Origin: Paragonimus westermani
Lineage: Eukaryota > Platyhelminthes > Trematoda > Plagiorchiida > Troglotrematidae
DNA length: 64,000 bases
NCBI GenBank assembly: GCA_008508345.1
Contig: QNGE01000103.1
Span: forward strand, 373,842-437,841
Direction: 5' to 3'
The notes under the pieces are model-generated. The model saw only the letters and a list, made by a program, of their open reading frames with translations, did not search any database and had not been told where the DNA came from. This document shows, piece after piece, positions 11,966-24,800 of the stretch. A program made the translations under genes and the position numbers. The number at the start of each line of letters is the position of its first letter. Within the stretch, counting starts at the first letter, position 1.

Positions 11966-14670
11966 AGAAGGTTTATCGTTCTTTCCATAGGATATGGTGG
12001 AAAATACAAACCTGTTAATAGTGTGCGACGGTATGCAATTAGGTGTTTGACTGTTGAACAGTACCCAATAACTCGATTGACAACAATGTGGTATTCACGG
12101 TCTAGTTGAGTCCACTGGATCAGACACAAGTCATCACATAGCTTACCCCCTTGTGACGCAATGCAAACCACGACGGCCAAAGTGAATATGGATGCAGGTA
12201 TGGGTTTGAGTTGCTTTATTCGGCAAACCAGTTACCACGAAGTGTAGGACCACACGTGTGTGGAAGACTGCACCTCGTCAACTCGAACAAATGTGGCTTT
12301 ACAATACCTATGTAAAGCAGTTTCATTGGCCGCTCCCAAGAAAGTTCAAGTGGCTAGCATTGAGAAAGTGCATTTTCTTCTAGTGGGCATTCGGATACAG
12401 AAGTCTGATCAGCATTTAATTCGATAGTTGGACGGGCGCTACGCCTATATCCGTATAACTTTTGTAATCACTCATCACACATAGAGTTGGCTGTCAGTGA
12501 ATTTGTGCTTTTCGCCAAGGGTATGGGTGTAAGCCTTAAGAGTAGTACTCAGGGGTGCACTCCATTTTAGCATATATCAGTTCCATTATTCTCATAATAG
12601 CCGGTTTCTTGGCCAACATGTTTAATGTTTACGTGCATATACAGGAAGTTAACGAGATCATATCTTCAAATACACGTGAGAATATGGATCGGTAGAATTA
12701 AAAACAAAATTGAACAATGGAAACCAGATTTAGTTGAAGTGCACACTGCAGACATTTGATGACGATTGCTTGTCCGTCCGGTTAGTAAAGACCAACAAAG
12801 CAAGAGATATTCACAGGCATGATTAGGGGCAACGTTCGGTGGTAACTAGTTTAAGTTAGTTATGAGAAGGTTTATATATTTTTAATCGTTTGGGTTTGTT
12901 TGATGTATGAACAGTATGTAGGCTGGTCGAAATTGGAATTGTTGTTTCCATAGAGGGGTTAGAAAATGACTGGTTTTCGACGTCAAAACAACAGTCTCAG
13001 AGTCTAAGTCACGAAGTCCCAGATACGGGAGCACTATCTTCGTGAAAATTGATTAGACTAGTTTAGTCGCAACTCATTCAAGCTGTTGTGATAAGGAATG
13101 TGCATGACGGCGTCTAACAGTATTGCTTGTCAGTAGAACACTTGAAGATTTGCAATGAATCACAACGATATCCAGATTCGTAACCCTCGGTCTCGTAAGT
13201 TGGACAGTGAAACCCTATAGGTAATTGAAGGTCAATCCACAGGTTACGCTTTCATCAGGACATAAACTTTTATTGGCCGAAAGAATCATTGATTAAACGC
13301 ACATGTGTGGCGAACTACAGCGTTAATGGAAGCCTGAACAATGGCAAGGAACCAATTGTGATGGACAAATTCTGCTGACTGAACCATTTATCTGTTGCGA
13401 ATGGCTGGTGACTTTATTCCAAGTTGGCATATTGATTACAGGACTGGAGGTGACAAAATAAACGAAGTGCGATACAAAATTAACGTTCAACCAAGGCTGA
13501 TCATTCGTGGTACTGTCGGCCGAAGTTAAAATTGTGTGGACTAGGACAGAACATTCTGCCGCCTCAGATTTCCGACAGTTTTGGGAACGACAGATGAGCA
13601 AGTTGATTCAGTTGACCAATTCAAGGTACGGTTATGTAATCAGGACGCCAAAGTACTTGCCTATAGCAGGGTCATGCTTAATCACATTTATTCTCAAGAG
13701 CTGTTTGTACCAAAATGGCTGAGACGACCTACAAAAATCCCACGGTCTTGATTACATATTACTTTCTGCAAGTACATGTGAGTCCATTCACTGTTTATCT
13801 ACATGTATCTGATTTAGACAGTCCGTATGTTTTGCGTTCGCTGTTATTTATAGTAAGCAAAACGCTAACACACTGCAATACACATGCCCTCCTTCCGCTT
13901 CGGAGAAGCTGCTAAAAGGAACCTAGTGTTTTAAGTTTGAGACCCGACGGTTCGTGTTCAAAAGCTTTAGTGAAACGCGTGCAAGGAGTTGGTGAACAAC
14001 AGATAAATGTATACAACTTAGCTCCAAAATATAGCATTCTGTCTTTTCACTATGTCTACCACAGCTTTTTCTGAGAAGACCTGTTTTTTAAATAGACTTG
14101 TAAAAAGCGACAACTTTTACGATGAATATCATCTTATTCCACATAGCTCAGGTAGGCTATAAACTCAATAAATGGAGTAAAACATGAGGGTCCAACAAGT
14201 ATAAGATTATTCAAGATGTTATGAAACTATTGAAAGCCAACCTAGTCCGTGCCGTCGATTCCCTTTCAGAAGTTCAGCACAACGTCCATTCATCGTGTTG
14301 CTCAAACCTCGTAACTGCAACGTGGTAAAAATGCAGAGTTCCCGAACAGAATGAGTGCCGTACCCGCGAACTCATTAATCTGGAAAAGAACCTAGCTTTA
14401 AGCTTATCAGAACTCCATAATTTGGTGGCCATTAAGAACGGTCATGTCGTCTCAGCAGTGCATATACGCCCGATGTCCTGCTAACGAAATTTAACGGAAT
14501 TCAGTGTTGACACTTTCCCTGGTTTCACCTAACAAGGTTACAGAGATATCTTGGGAATATTCATTAACACTCTAAACGTACATCGTCGGTGACAAACAAT
14601 AAGCCAGAGATCACACACGTTGACCGTGTAATGATCTAGGCGGTTTTACTGGGATTAAAATGTTAAGATT
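11966..14670. other. No recognisable gene
   Basis: Short frames only. The frame at 13507-13722 ends near a GT-type donor-like sequence, but a stop lies directly upstream of it and no homolog is evident. A weak type B repeat similarity near 14400-14490, minus strand (GCACTG then CTGAGAC), is too eroded to annotate firmly. Confidence 0.45.
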
Positions 14671-14697
14671 GGTGTTATCGGTGTTATCGGTGTTATC
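14671..14697 (+). repeat. Tandem repeat, 3 x 9 bp
   Basis: Three perfect copies of GGTGTTATC in a row. No coding context is visible. Confidence 0.9.
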
Positions 14698-16560
14698 GCA
14701 GTCTACTGAATGTATGAGCACTTTCGTGTTTTCATAAGACATGAGAACACAAACCGCTTACCGCTACGTCAGCACACTGAAAGTATCCTGACTGTCTTGT
14801 AGCCTTGTTTTTATTCGATGAAAAATACATAGGAACTATTAGCTAACTGCATATATTACAGCAGTCAAACAGATAAATCAAAGAGGCGAATTCGAGAGAC
14901 AACTCTTGAGGACATGAAAATGGGATTAGCATCACCTAGGTAGTATTGAGGTGCTGAAATGAAATAGTCGGCATGCATTCGTTTAATACCCAGCAACATC
15001 ATCATGTCTTGAGTGAATTCTCAGCCTTCGGAAGATCATTCGGGATGTATTCGTAGTATCAGACAGTAGCTTGAAATTGTATGCGATAAAACCTTGTTCT
15101 TAATAGGACTTATCATTTTCTTTCTCCCGCGCAAAGATCAACTCGATTTCTAGGGGCTTGTGATGAATGTGGCCAGTCGCTGGTAATCTCATAGGACGGA
15201 TTGTGTATTTAGTCTTAACACGCACGCACGAATATATGCATCCCCGAATCAAGGAAATGTGTTCGCTCTAACTGATTCACTGCTTTCTATTTCTAATAAA
15301 GTGTCTTTATCCCATTTTTCCAACACAAATTGGTTCTCATTTTACTGAGAGGATGATAAAAGATTATCATTCTTAGCGTCCATCGCTTGTCATGCTAGAC
15401 TTTTAGAAATTGCTTATACTTTCAGAGTGTAATCACAGCGGGTCGTGGTCGTAGTATCGGACAAGCGAAAGTCGTCGACACCGTTCATTGGAATTGTGGT
15501 TCAGTGAAGTCATGCAGGATACACCGTCATCCGGTATGATCGTTTGGTAAACCATGTTGGACCTAACGACAGGTCTTTGTACATTCTTACATTGACAACA
15601 TCTTGGAATACTGTGCAAGTTATGGTATCATCCAAAAGATATGCGTGGAAATTCGTGGGAGAAACTTGCTAATTAGAAGCGTAACTCTCATAGTATACCT
15701 TCACAAGAAGTAAAACCACCCTGACCACCCACATTGGAATTTATATGAGGCCCTATTGTGTCCACATTCTTGTAAGGTTATCCCAACCGGTCTCGGCTGA
15801 GGGGAGCGCGTTTATTTTGGACCAATGATGCACATTTTATCTACCGCGCTGATTGTGAACTGCGGGCTGTAGGTCATCTGCGGACACTTTTCTATGCATA
15901 ACCGGATGGTTATCCTTGTGGATCTGACTGTTTGCCCGTAGCTTCCTTCCCTTGGGTACAAGGTTAACTATGCAGACAGAAATCAATGTGGCATACAGAA
16001 CACAGGCAAATGAACAAACAATAGCGGTGTTTGCAGTCACTCACAAACAAATTTGAACATTGTGATCGCCAACTCCAACAGTTACCTTCCTACTCTTGGA
16101 TACTCTGTAGTTCTCATTTCCACAATGACGTCTGACTCAGTTAAGCTTATTGTGTGGGATAAGAAACGGTTATCTCTGTGTGTTGCTTTCGTGAACCTGA
16201 AATGGCAACAATTTATTCTTTTATGTTCCGTTGTATTTTTCTCATTTCCCTCCCTATGTCTCAAGTACACATCCGATTTTAGTTGACATGAACTAACAGA
16301 AAACACTAACATTGACCAGGTTTTGGTTTCTCCATCCATGCTTGAAATTATACTGAAAACTCTTTCAATTAGTTCCCAGTCTGTCATTAACACTGAACGT
16401 CTATCTCTTGTGATTTCAAAAATGATTGGAATTCGTGCACTGTATGGAATGAAACTAAGTAACAGGGTGGGATAATAAAGTCCTTCCGAAGGTTGGGAAT
16501 ATCATTTTTCCTATGGGAGTAGTAGCAAACAAGCCAGCCAACGAGGAGCGAACGTATAAG
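14698..16560. other. No recognisable gene
   Basis: Short frames on both strands, none with a recognisable motif. The 77-codon and 103-codon frames around 16053-16393 overlap on opposite strands and look incidental. Confidence 0.45.
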
Positions 16561-16566
16561 CGAACC

Positions 16567-16594
16567 AGGTAACCAACCAACCAATCAATCAATG
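16567..16594. repeat. AACC/AATC tetranucleotide tract
   Basis: A short run of AACC units grading into AATC units, within a wider CCAA-rich stretch from about 16530 to 16625. It explains the odd, low-complexity minus-strand open frame over it. Confidence 0.7.
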
Positions 16595-16649
16595 AACTAG
16601 TAAACCAACAGGCTGACAAACCAACCGTCTTGGCTTCCTCACAGAAACC

Positions 16650-17840
16650 CGGAAAGTTTTGGTACGTTAAACTACTGTGACTCCGGGCTCGGCAAATATT
16701 GGACCGATTTGTTATCACCGATTTGACCGCAAACCAGCACACGAATTGGTCTGTACAAACATTCCTAACATTCACGACGAAACTCCGTGTGCTTTCGGGA
16801 TGACAAGAACGAGTGGCAATCAAAACACACACATCCACAAACAAACACGCTCCTTGGAACAGCAGTTGCAGGCTGGCAAACCATTCGTAACGAAGACCGC
16901 AGCGTGTTCACACAAGATCTGTGTGTAAACCCCATCTCCGTTGTAGATGACTGTGTTTTGCTTGCATGCAATCCGGTGTGTGAGAGAGTATGAATGGTGA
17001 AAGCGAGTTGGCAATAGTTTGTCTGAAGAACTTTGGAATAGACCCACATTCCGAAGTGTGGATTGATGTCCGAAGGATTTCTTGCGTGTGTGCGCGCGTG
17101 TGTGCATGTTTAAACTCAAGGGTACAGAGTGTACTTTTTGTGCATTCGCTCGCACAAATGTACAAAGTTCGTGAGGGCTGGCTACCGTCATCATGTCTGT
17201 CTTTCCGATACTGTTCGGACAAGCAACCGCAACGTTTAACATGAAACATGGCGGCAATCGCGTTGGTCACATTCATTGTTTTGTTGTGTTAGAAATGCGT
17301 GTTAAGCGTGGAAAAGTGGCCGCCCCGCATCTTCGGTGAACGCAATTGTTCAGAGTGTTGACCAGGTTGCGCTTCGTTGGTCGAAACTGTGTACAAGTTA
17401 AGTATGTCACGGTTCGGGATAACCAAACAATCGAGCCAATCCAACGGTTTAATATACAGTGTCCCTCAGGTCTATTCATGGGTTCGGACCACACCTTTAC
17501 AAAATGAGCGCCCGCGTAAACACAAAAGCACGGATCAAAGCGTTCCGGTTACAGAACACGAGATATGCAAACCGGAGTTGGTGTTTGCACATCATGTGGC
17601 TACTGTCGCCACATTGTTGTGGGGCTCTCGGACCCACTGGTGCTTGCGTCGTCGTAATTCACTGCCTCGGGCGTCGTGAGACCGAAAAAAGGAACAGAGA
17701 TATTATCACTCTTCCGGAGAGAGACGATCGTGCTTCTCCATCGATGTCTATTTCGGAGTCAGATGGTCGGTGGATGAAAGTGTGTGTCGGTGTGTGCGAT
17801 CTCGCAATCATCATCCTCTTCAGAAACATATGATCTATCG
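16650..17840. other. CpG-richer patch with overlapping open frames, function unknown
   Basis: This stretch has visibly more CG dinucleotides than its surroundings and fewer stops, so open frames of 70-145 codons overlap on both strands (for example 16820-17257 minus and 17459-17833 plus). None has a recognisable domain. The plus frame has an ATG near 17503 and ends in a hydrophobic segment, but nothing fixes it as coding. A TG/CG alternating run lies at 17084-17105. It could be a promoter or first-exon region, or a GC-biased repeat. The evidence is compositional only. Confidence 0.3.
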
Positions 17841-20585
17841 ATAACTGATGACTGCACTTCCACGTCGACATAATGCCTTTGTGACTTAACGTTTATTAAC
17901 ATGAGAAAATTTATTGGTAGGTTTTGGAATGCGGGTTTCTGGCATTTCACTGCGATTGCGCCTCTAAGGAATGATGTATCTAATCAACATGGGCTGTAAC
18001 CTCGTACGTCCTAACAATGAAGTAGAGTAATGAATGTAAACAGAAATGTGATATTTACCCGGATGACTATTATTTGTATGTAATTAACTCACCTTTAGTA
18101 CCTGTTTTTCATATAAGACATACTCACTGTTACTAAAATAAAAGTATATGAGAACATCCCGGTGGCCACTCCTACGAAAACTAGTCGGCTGAGTTTTCAA
18201 TACGGTGAATGGGGGTGTGTGTCAGCTTCGGCCAGATTCAACTGTTGTGGATTTTAAGTACGTTGCAGGTCACTGAAACAATCAACGCATTAGCTACTAC
18301 GGTTTCTTGGTTTGTTATCCTATTAAAGTTCTAGGCATAACCTTATTATCCTCTTGGTTATCTAAAAGCAAAGTTATCTCCTCCTCAATCAACGTGTGTT
18401 ATGTGAACACAAGACTCAGATCAATGACATCCAGCTGCATTTAATGTACTGTAATATAATACAATACATAACTTAATACATGGTTGCAGGGGCTGAGTTT
18501 GGTGCACCCGTATCAGACTGTCATTCAAAATGAGTTCTGAAATCCGTATTCAGCTCTTAGTGATCGCTTCCTAAGTTGTCAACTTGCTCTCCAGGTTGCG
18601 ACATAATACGTTCTGGGAACCCTTGAATTGAGCGAACAGACGATTTATTCACTTAGGGTCGATTGAAAAACGGTGAATGCCACTAGGATTCTGTCATGAG
18701 CCACAACTTGTGTTGTTAACAGTCATTTTTAGCTAACTGCTTGGATAGGTGTTTCGCCGTTTGGGTCGTTAAATTAACTTCCGGTTCCTCCTGCTAGTTG
18801 GCACTGTAGCTAAATATGAAATGTTGGATACAACGACAGTTGTCTAGATTTGGACGAGTCAGCTTGTTATTCGGCAGATGGCTTGATGGTTAACAAACTC
18901 AGCGAGGAAAATCTGAAACCCAATTAATAGCTACAAGAAGTTTCCGGTAGGTCTGTCTGAACAACCGTGTAACTATACTGTCAGCTATCCTGGATGGCTC
19001 AGAAGTAGTATAACGCCCGGAATGGCAGAACATCTAAACCTGTAGATGGGCATACGAATGGTTCAGTATCTAACGTAGGTCTTTGTTCACGGGCGATATC
19101 TCTTATTGTTGACTACCTGCCATCTAATCAAAAACGAACACAGTATCAAATTGTCTAATTTACTCATGGTTCCTTTAGCTAGACAAATCGCATCATATTT
19201 TACGTTCAAATTCGGAAATGTCTTAATGACCATACGGAACAGAAGGTGAGGAATGGGCCCAAGTGATAAGAGTCTTGAAGCTGGAAAAATAAACTATTTA
19301 TTGGCGTGAAATTCGTTCAACCCAAACATTTCTATGAAGCCTGCAAAACGCATAGTCAGCGAAAAAGGTCCACAGAAAATATCAGAGAATTTGAGAGACT
19401 TACACCTGGTGAGTCGGTAAACTGGTTAACATGATTGCGGCACACAATGAAGTCAACTTAAAAAGGTCCTCACCAATATCGGTTGAGAAAATAATCTTAG
19501 AGAAAACTCTCTAACTGACTGTTAAAGTAGTGAGGTTATTACATCTTACCTAATATCAGTTTACTTAAACTCCTCGTTTAGGAAGGATATATCTAGTTAG
19601 TTGACAAGAACGTCATGCATATCTCATGTTTCTCAATTTCCAATTAGTGACCATATCAGTCATTGGGGATTTAAACATGGGGACTTACAAAACAGACTGA
19701 CATGGATTTTCTCTATTCACAGTTGGCAATATGTTGTTATTTTTTTGACGTCACAGCGCCAGCTTCCGAGCGAATCAGTTGACTGGTTACTATATAGCCG
19801 TCTGATCCCCAACAGTTCCTCTCAGCAATTCTCAGGTAGAGGCGAGATATTGAATTCAAATCAAGTTAAAATCACAGAGTGCCAAAACCAAGGCCGTTTA
19901 GACAAACACTCATATGTACGCGTCTGGGCGCACTGTTGCACACTCGCAATCACGTAGTATCTTAACATCTTAAGCACGAACTGAAGTGGAGATGCCAACA
20001 GTTGGTCAAATCCAAGCCAGACAGAATGAAGATTGAAATAGGAGTACAGAGATGAAAAAGTGTACGAAAACTTAGTTTTCTCAGTTCTTGCTCAATGCCA
20101 AGTTATACACACTGCTATATGTGTGTATTCGTGTATCGGAGTGTTGAATACACTGCGGATACTTGCAACGGATTCGTCACGAAAACTGATACTGACGATT
20201 TTTTATTCTTGTCTGTCTATCTCATGTGAGCGTTTGTGTATGCTAAGCAGAGTATGTCTGCAACATCACTGTGTGAAGATGAAACTCCGAAGAGTAAGTA
20301 CGTAGTCAGTACTGATGAACGCACTCAAATTCCGTAGTACACTACGAAATTTAAAGCCAGCCCAAATGCGGGCCGCCAAAAAGCCTGAAACTTAAATTGG
20401 AAGTCGATGAACCGGATATTTTTGTCTACAAACAGTCCAGCAATCTCCACTTGTCACCCGCAAAATTTTTCATCCACCAGAATCCTTAAGTACTCTCGAG
20501 GAATATTTGTACCTGCCTGTTTTGGCATGAAGCGCTTGAAATGACATTCATCATTAGATATGTTAATTTAATGTACCTCCCACCA
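17841..20585. other. No recognisable gene
   Basis: AT-rich with dense stops between 17.9 and 19.6 kb. The 118-codon frame at 19601-19957 starts on TTG and has no motif I recognise. The last ~200 bases could hold eroded 5' sequence of the Penelope-like element that becomes readable at 20.6 kb. Confidence 0.4.
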
Positions 20586-20589
20586 CAGC

Positions 20590-21263
20590 TGAGCTTCAGT
20601 CCTTCCTTTTATGTTGTGGCGTAGCAATTGGATCCCCGCTTAGACCTCTATTGGCCGATATGTTTATGGCAGAGCTTGAACGCACCGCGCTTCAATCCAC
20701 CATCAGCCATTTCAGTCAATATCACCGATACGTAGACGATATATTTATCGTAGCCAGTTCGGACACTATTAGTTACACAGTACTCGACACATTCAATCGA
20801 TCCCACCAGTCAGTTAATTTTACACTTGAGGAGGAGAGTGAAAACGAGATATATTTTTACAGGTGTCCGTTTACATCGACGAATAAAAGGGACTATAAAA
20901 TGTAGGGTTCATCGTAAGAGTACATGGAGAGATCAGTACACAAACTTTCACGATTTTACACCCCTGAAATAGAAGGAAAATCTGGTGCGCTGCCTGACTG
21001 ATAGAGCATACAAAATTTCTTCAGCGGATACGCTAGAAAATGGACTCGAATTAATAAAGAAAGTACTTCATGAAAGCGGCTACCCGGAACGATTTATCGC
21101 CTGAAACATGGCCAGAATATCACCCAAACCTGAAGTGCATGAGATAAGAAAGAAACCCGTGTTCATTCGAGTGCCGTTCGAAGGTGATAGTGCTGCTGAA
21201 TGGCTGACAAATAGGCTCAACCAGACAATAAGCAGGACCTATGCCACCGCTGAGCTCCGTATT
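20590..21263 (+). pseudogene. PLE reverse transcriptase, palm and linker (broken)
   Basis: The frame through 20615-20653 encodes CGVAIGSPLRPLLADM, the PLE/telomerase-like GV(A)MGSPLGP motif. It is followed by YHRYVDDIF, the catalytic YVDD of the palm domain, around 20720-20750. The frame closes at 20905, but the adjacent frame continues with the typical KSTWRDQYTNFH and CLTDRAYKI stretches, then KKPVFIRVPF, the conserved block ahead of the endonuclease. A frameshift at about 20.87-20.91 kb joins the two, and stops at 20970 and 21102 break the second part. In intact elements the enzyme copies element RNA at a nick made by the fused endonuclease. This copy cannot make a full enzyme. Confidence 0.85.
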
Positions 21264-21764
21264 TAATTCTCCACATCCCCCATTCTCTGGTTTTATAACG
21301 AAGATAGACTGACATTTCAGACCTTATCTGTGTGTATCTACTCATTCACTTGTTCCTGTGGAGCAGGTCATATTGGTCGAACGTCAAGACAACTTTCGAA
21401 ACGAATCCGAAAACACCATCCACGATGGCTGGGACACGGGGAATCACGATCGGTCAGCAGCGCTATTCTCGCTCATCTGGTTGAAAGCGGGCACCAGGTT
21501 AAAATTGACGAAGCTTTCAAAGTGGTATATCGCGTGCTAGGCAACCGATCAAAACCTGTCCGAATTAGAACACCTTGTATTGCCGAGGCTATAGGAATCA
21601 AGCTGATTGACCTGATAAAATGTCACCAAAAAACGGTTTGTTCAGACGCTGCACCTACCATGGTCAAAAATCCATCGGATCGATCGCCAACCGGCGCGGT
21701 CAAACCAATGGACAAGCTAAACGTAACCGACCAATCAAACCATCGCCGATTGACTGGCCAGTGA
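21264..21764 (+). pseudogene. PLE GIY-YIG endonuclease domain (broken)
   Basis: After an in-frame stop at 21264 the frame reads SVCIYSFTCSCGAGHIGRTS, a standard PLE entry into the GIY-YIG fold: a CxC pair, then HIGRT in place of YIGRT, and RQLSKRI. Further on come SAILAHLVESGH and IAEAIGIKL with the catalytic-type Glu. In this copy the usual Asn-Pro near the end is replaced (LIDLIKCHQ). The domain nicks target DNA in active elements. The loss of Tyr in YIG and of the Asn, together with the stops, argue against function. The open frame runs to 21764, but the last ~45 residues are not conserved-looking. Confidence 0.85.
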
Positions 21765-21830
21765 CCTCGCTTCTGTGTAATAAGTCTGATCGATATCTCG
21801 GTCTAACTCTATTAACTCCTTATATTATTG

Positions 21831-21872
21831 TACCGGCCTGAAGATGAATGATCGAAAACATATGTTCGCCTC
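21831..21872 (+). ncRNA. Hammerhead ribozyme motif in PLE 3' tail (type A)
   Basis: The element's 3' tail reads GGC (21835-21837), CTGAAGA (21838-21844, fits CTGANGA), a short helix II region, GAA (21854-21856), AAC-ATAT-GTT forming a 3-bp helix III (21857-21866), C (21867, the cleavage-site base) and GCC (21868-21870), which pairs with the first GGC as helix I. Hammerheads of this minimal helix III type are known from PLEs of many animals. Helix II is poorly paired here (TGAATGATC), so present activity is doubtful. Confidence 0.6.
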
Positions 21873-21899
21873 TATGTCTTTATTCTTGTGATCCTAATG

Positions 21900-24800
21900 G
21901 AGATATCTGAAACGTTGACATAATCAACACTGACGTGTCAAAACACCAACACTATTCATCTTACTGGTTCTAAGTGAGTACTACAAGCCCCCAGAGATAA
22001 CGTTCACTTTGACAGACCGTTTCGTTCGGAAGCGCATCATACTTAATTCAGGCGATGTTGGGTGGAGATTGTAGGCGGGTGAGGTCATGTGTTCCAATCC
22101 TGCTACTCGGCAAACATGAGAGTACATTAAAACCTACCAAGGGGTTTTTATTATTCATACTTGTGTACTACACTCACCAGGACGTATCTGTTTCATTCGA
22201 GAAAACTAATTTGATCAGCCCAGATCACAATCATCCGTCCTGTGCATTTAGGCAACCGTAGCGATTAAATCAAAATAGCTTATATTAACCCAGACATATT
22301 GTTGGTTACTACTTACTTGATTACAGTAGTGTGCCAAAACATGAAAATTCAAATTGAAACGTATAAACCCATTCTTGGACATGCGTATCTCACAAGATGC
22401 ACTTGACTTTGACTAAACATCTCTCGACTTACAGTTCGAACTTCTGGTCAATAACCTATGTCTGATAACTAAGAACGAGGGAATAAACCTTAATGGCTAT
22501 ATTACGAGCCCATGAGCACACTGGAATAAGGGTGCATGTTTTCGATTGTGCAAACTGCGGTATTCATGACGAGAAATACGTATAGACCAACGACCTGACA
22601 AGCCAGCAAAATCCAAGTGCTGAGCATATGTCAGAATATCTCCGCTGTTCAGTCTGGAGTATGCAAGCTTCACGTGACAAGACAAGACAAAACATATGGA
22701 ACCATTCGGTTCAATCAACCTAACTTTTGGACCATAGGAGGACAATATGATACGTTCAGCCTTCATAATTGGACATCGAAAAGTGTGGATGGTTTGTCTA
22801 GTGATATGGGGTAGTATATAATCTAGATTCATGTCACTTCAGATGTTGAAGGTAAAGATGAGACAATAAACAGTCTAAAGTTACATTGCGGTCATCTCTC
22901 GGAATACGGCGGTATTCTACCTGCGTCCTTTACTTAGCAAGTCATTGAAACCGAACAGATTGATGGACAGCCACACTGGAATTTGTGACACAGAAAGCCG
23001 GGTGGCATGTGAGTAATTATAATAACTTCTTGCTAAAAGTCAGCGGACACGGATTGTATGCTTGTGTAATGTGTATGTTTGGCAATTGCTGATAGTCAGT
23101 GCAATGATTGATGAGCGGAATTCAAATTGACCAATAGATTGACTGAACTGAGCAGTCAGTAGAAGATTTTGGCGGATACTTGCTTATCTAACACGATAAA
23201 TTCAATCGTGGTGGACCAACACATCGTGAATATAGATAAGTCGGACCCACTAAAGATTATTCTCTCCACACGTTCATACTCATATCACTAACCATACTGA
23301 AATGCGCCACTTATATATGACCCAAAAACCAACAGAATCCACATTTAAGGTTATATGTCCAAAACCACTACTACTAGAAACTAGACAAGTTGGAGATGGG
23401 AGCATAACTATTTTCTTTTGCATCTGCCAAGTCGTGGGATTATTTAGCTTAGCAGAGACGTAAAGGCATTTGGGTTAAGATGCAAAATTTCTTAGTGTGC
23501 TGAACAATGTTACACACTTTGAGTTATTCATGAGAATGGACGCCCCCAGAAAATTTTTCACTGAATCCATTGTGATTAGACTGGGACGCCATCGTGATAC
23601 AAGAATCTGATGGCAGAACCATTAGGGTTCTCAGAAAAACATTTGGCTCAGTATACGATTTGGTGACGGCGAATTGTAACGCAGTTGCTTTCTTTGGAAC
23701 AGAAAGCCAGCCTTATGCCAAGTCCCACCTCAGAGTATGAGGAGGTTGAATTACCTCGTCAGATATGAGTGATACTGTCTGTGTAGTCGCCATAGTTCTG
23801 GTAGGTCATCGGGATTTGCAAGCCATTAAACCGCTTCAAAGCCCAATTTTTGCAATACGCTTAAAAGCTGAGTGACTGTTCGCAAACTTGCGATGAATGA
23901 TTCTATTCCAAGATGAAGGTGGTCTTAGTATACAACTTTTAATGCGTATCATTATTTTTCGAAAACAATCGTTAAGGAAACAGAAACCTGATCGTCTGCA
24001 TACTATTCCGTTCTCCGTCTAATTTAACAGACAAATGCTTGTACTATGGGAACGATACTGGGATATACTGATAGGTGTTGTCATTCCTACTGGAATCTCA
24101 CTGGAACCTCGTGTAATTCGACACCGCGCGATCGAATTTTCAGACACGTTTAAAACAATGTCATTCGGCAAAGATGAATCAGTTTTGGTAACATGGTGAA
24201 ATTGATAGACGATTTCTCAGGATGAATTATTTCAGATGTCTCCTATACCGTCTTTTAATGGTACGGATACAAGATTTCTTCGCACATTTTACTCGTTTTT
24301 TTACTGATAAAACATCCTGTTTTGTACGAACACGCAACCACACACTATATTTTTGGAAGCGTGTTGTTTTGATAGTAGAAAAAAAGATTTTAAAGAAATC
24401 AAGAAATCAAGCTCTAAAATATCAGGTGATTTCCATTTCCTTCATGAACTTCAATGAATTTGTTGTGCATGTTGTTTCTCAAAGAGTACATTTACAGTAG
24501 TGAAGTTTATATGGAGGTTCTTGAATAGCATCCGATATTTTCATCTGAGACTCGTAAGTACATCCAAGCCAAAAGACCTCGAAAGTCCTCAGCTGATAGC
24601 AAACCTGAACTGTCTTTAACCTAGTTCGTTGGATTACGATCGGGCTATTCGAATTACAGTTTCTTCACCCTAAAGCTGTGTACTGAATAAGTGTCTCGTT
24701 GACAGATTCACCATCCAGTTAATGCTGGAACTATGAACGGCGAGAAGAACATGAAAATATGAACACATCAGATGGCTAACAATGTTTCCCGTTCGGTACA

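Larger units (their letters stand above)
20590..21890 (+). mobile_element. Penelope-like retroelement, 5'-truncated and inactivated
   Basis: The palm part of a reverse transcriptase, a linker, a GIY-YIG endonuclease and a 3' tail with a hammerhead motif follow in the order diagnostic of endonuclease-bearing PLEs. The 5' half of the reverse transcriptase is not readable. One frameshift near 20.87-20.91 kb and three in-frame stops afterwards (20970, 21102, 21264) show that it is dead. Insertion ends and target duplications were not found by eye. Confidence 0.85.

Noticed and set aside
13245..13275. CTGATGA on the minus strand (GTCCTGATGAAAGCG)
   Set aside because: It resembles a PLE tail start, but neither helix II nor a following GAAAC can be placed.
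16455..17276. Several 120-145 codon minus-strand frames
   Set aside because: They overlap each other and plus-strand frames in a CpG-rich, low-complexity area. The residue runs reflect simple sequence, and no domain is visible.
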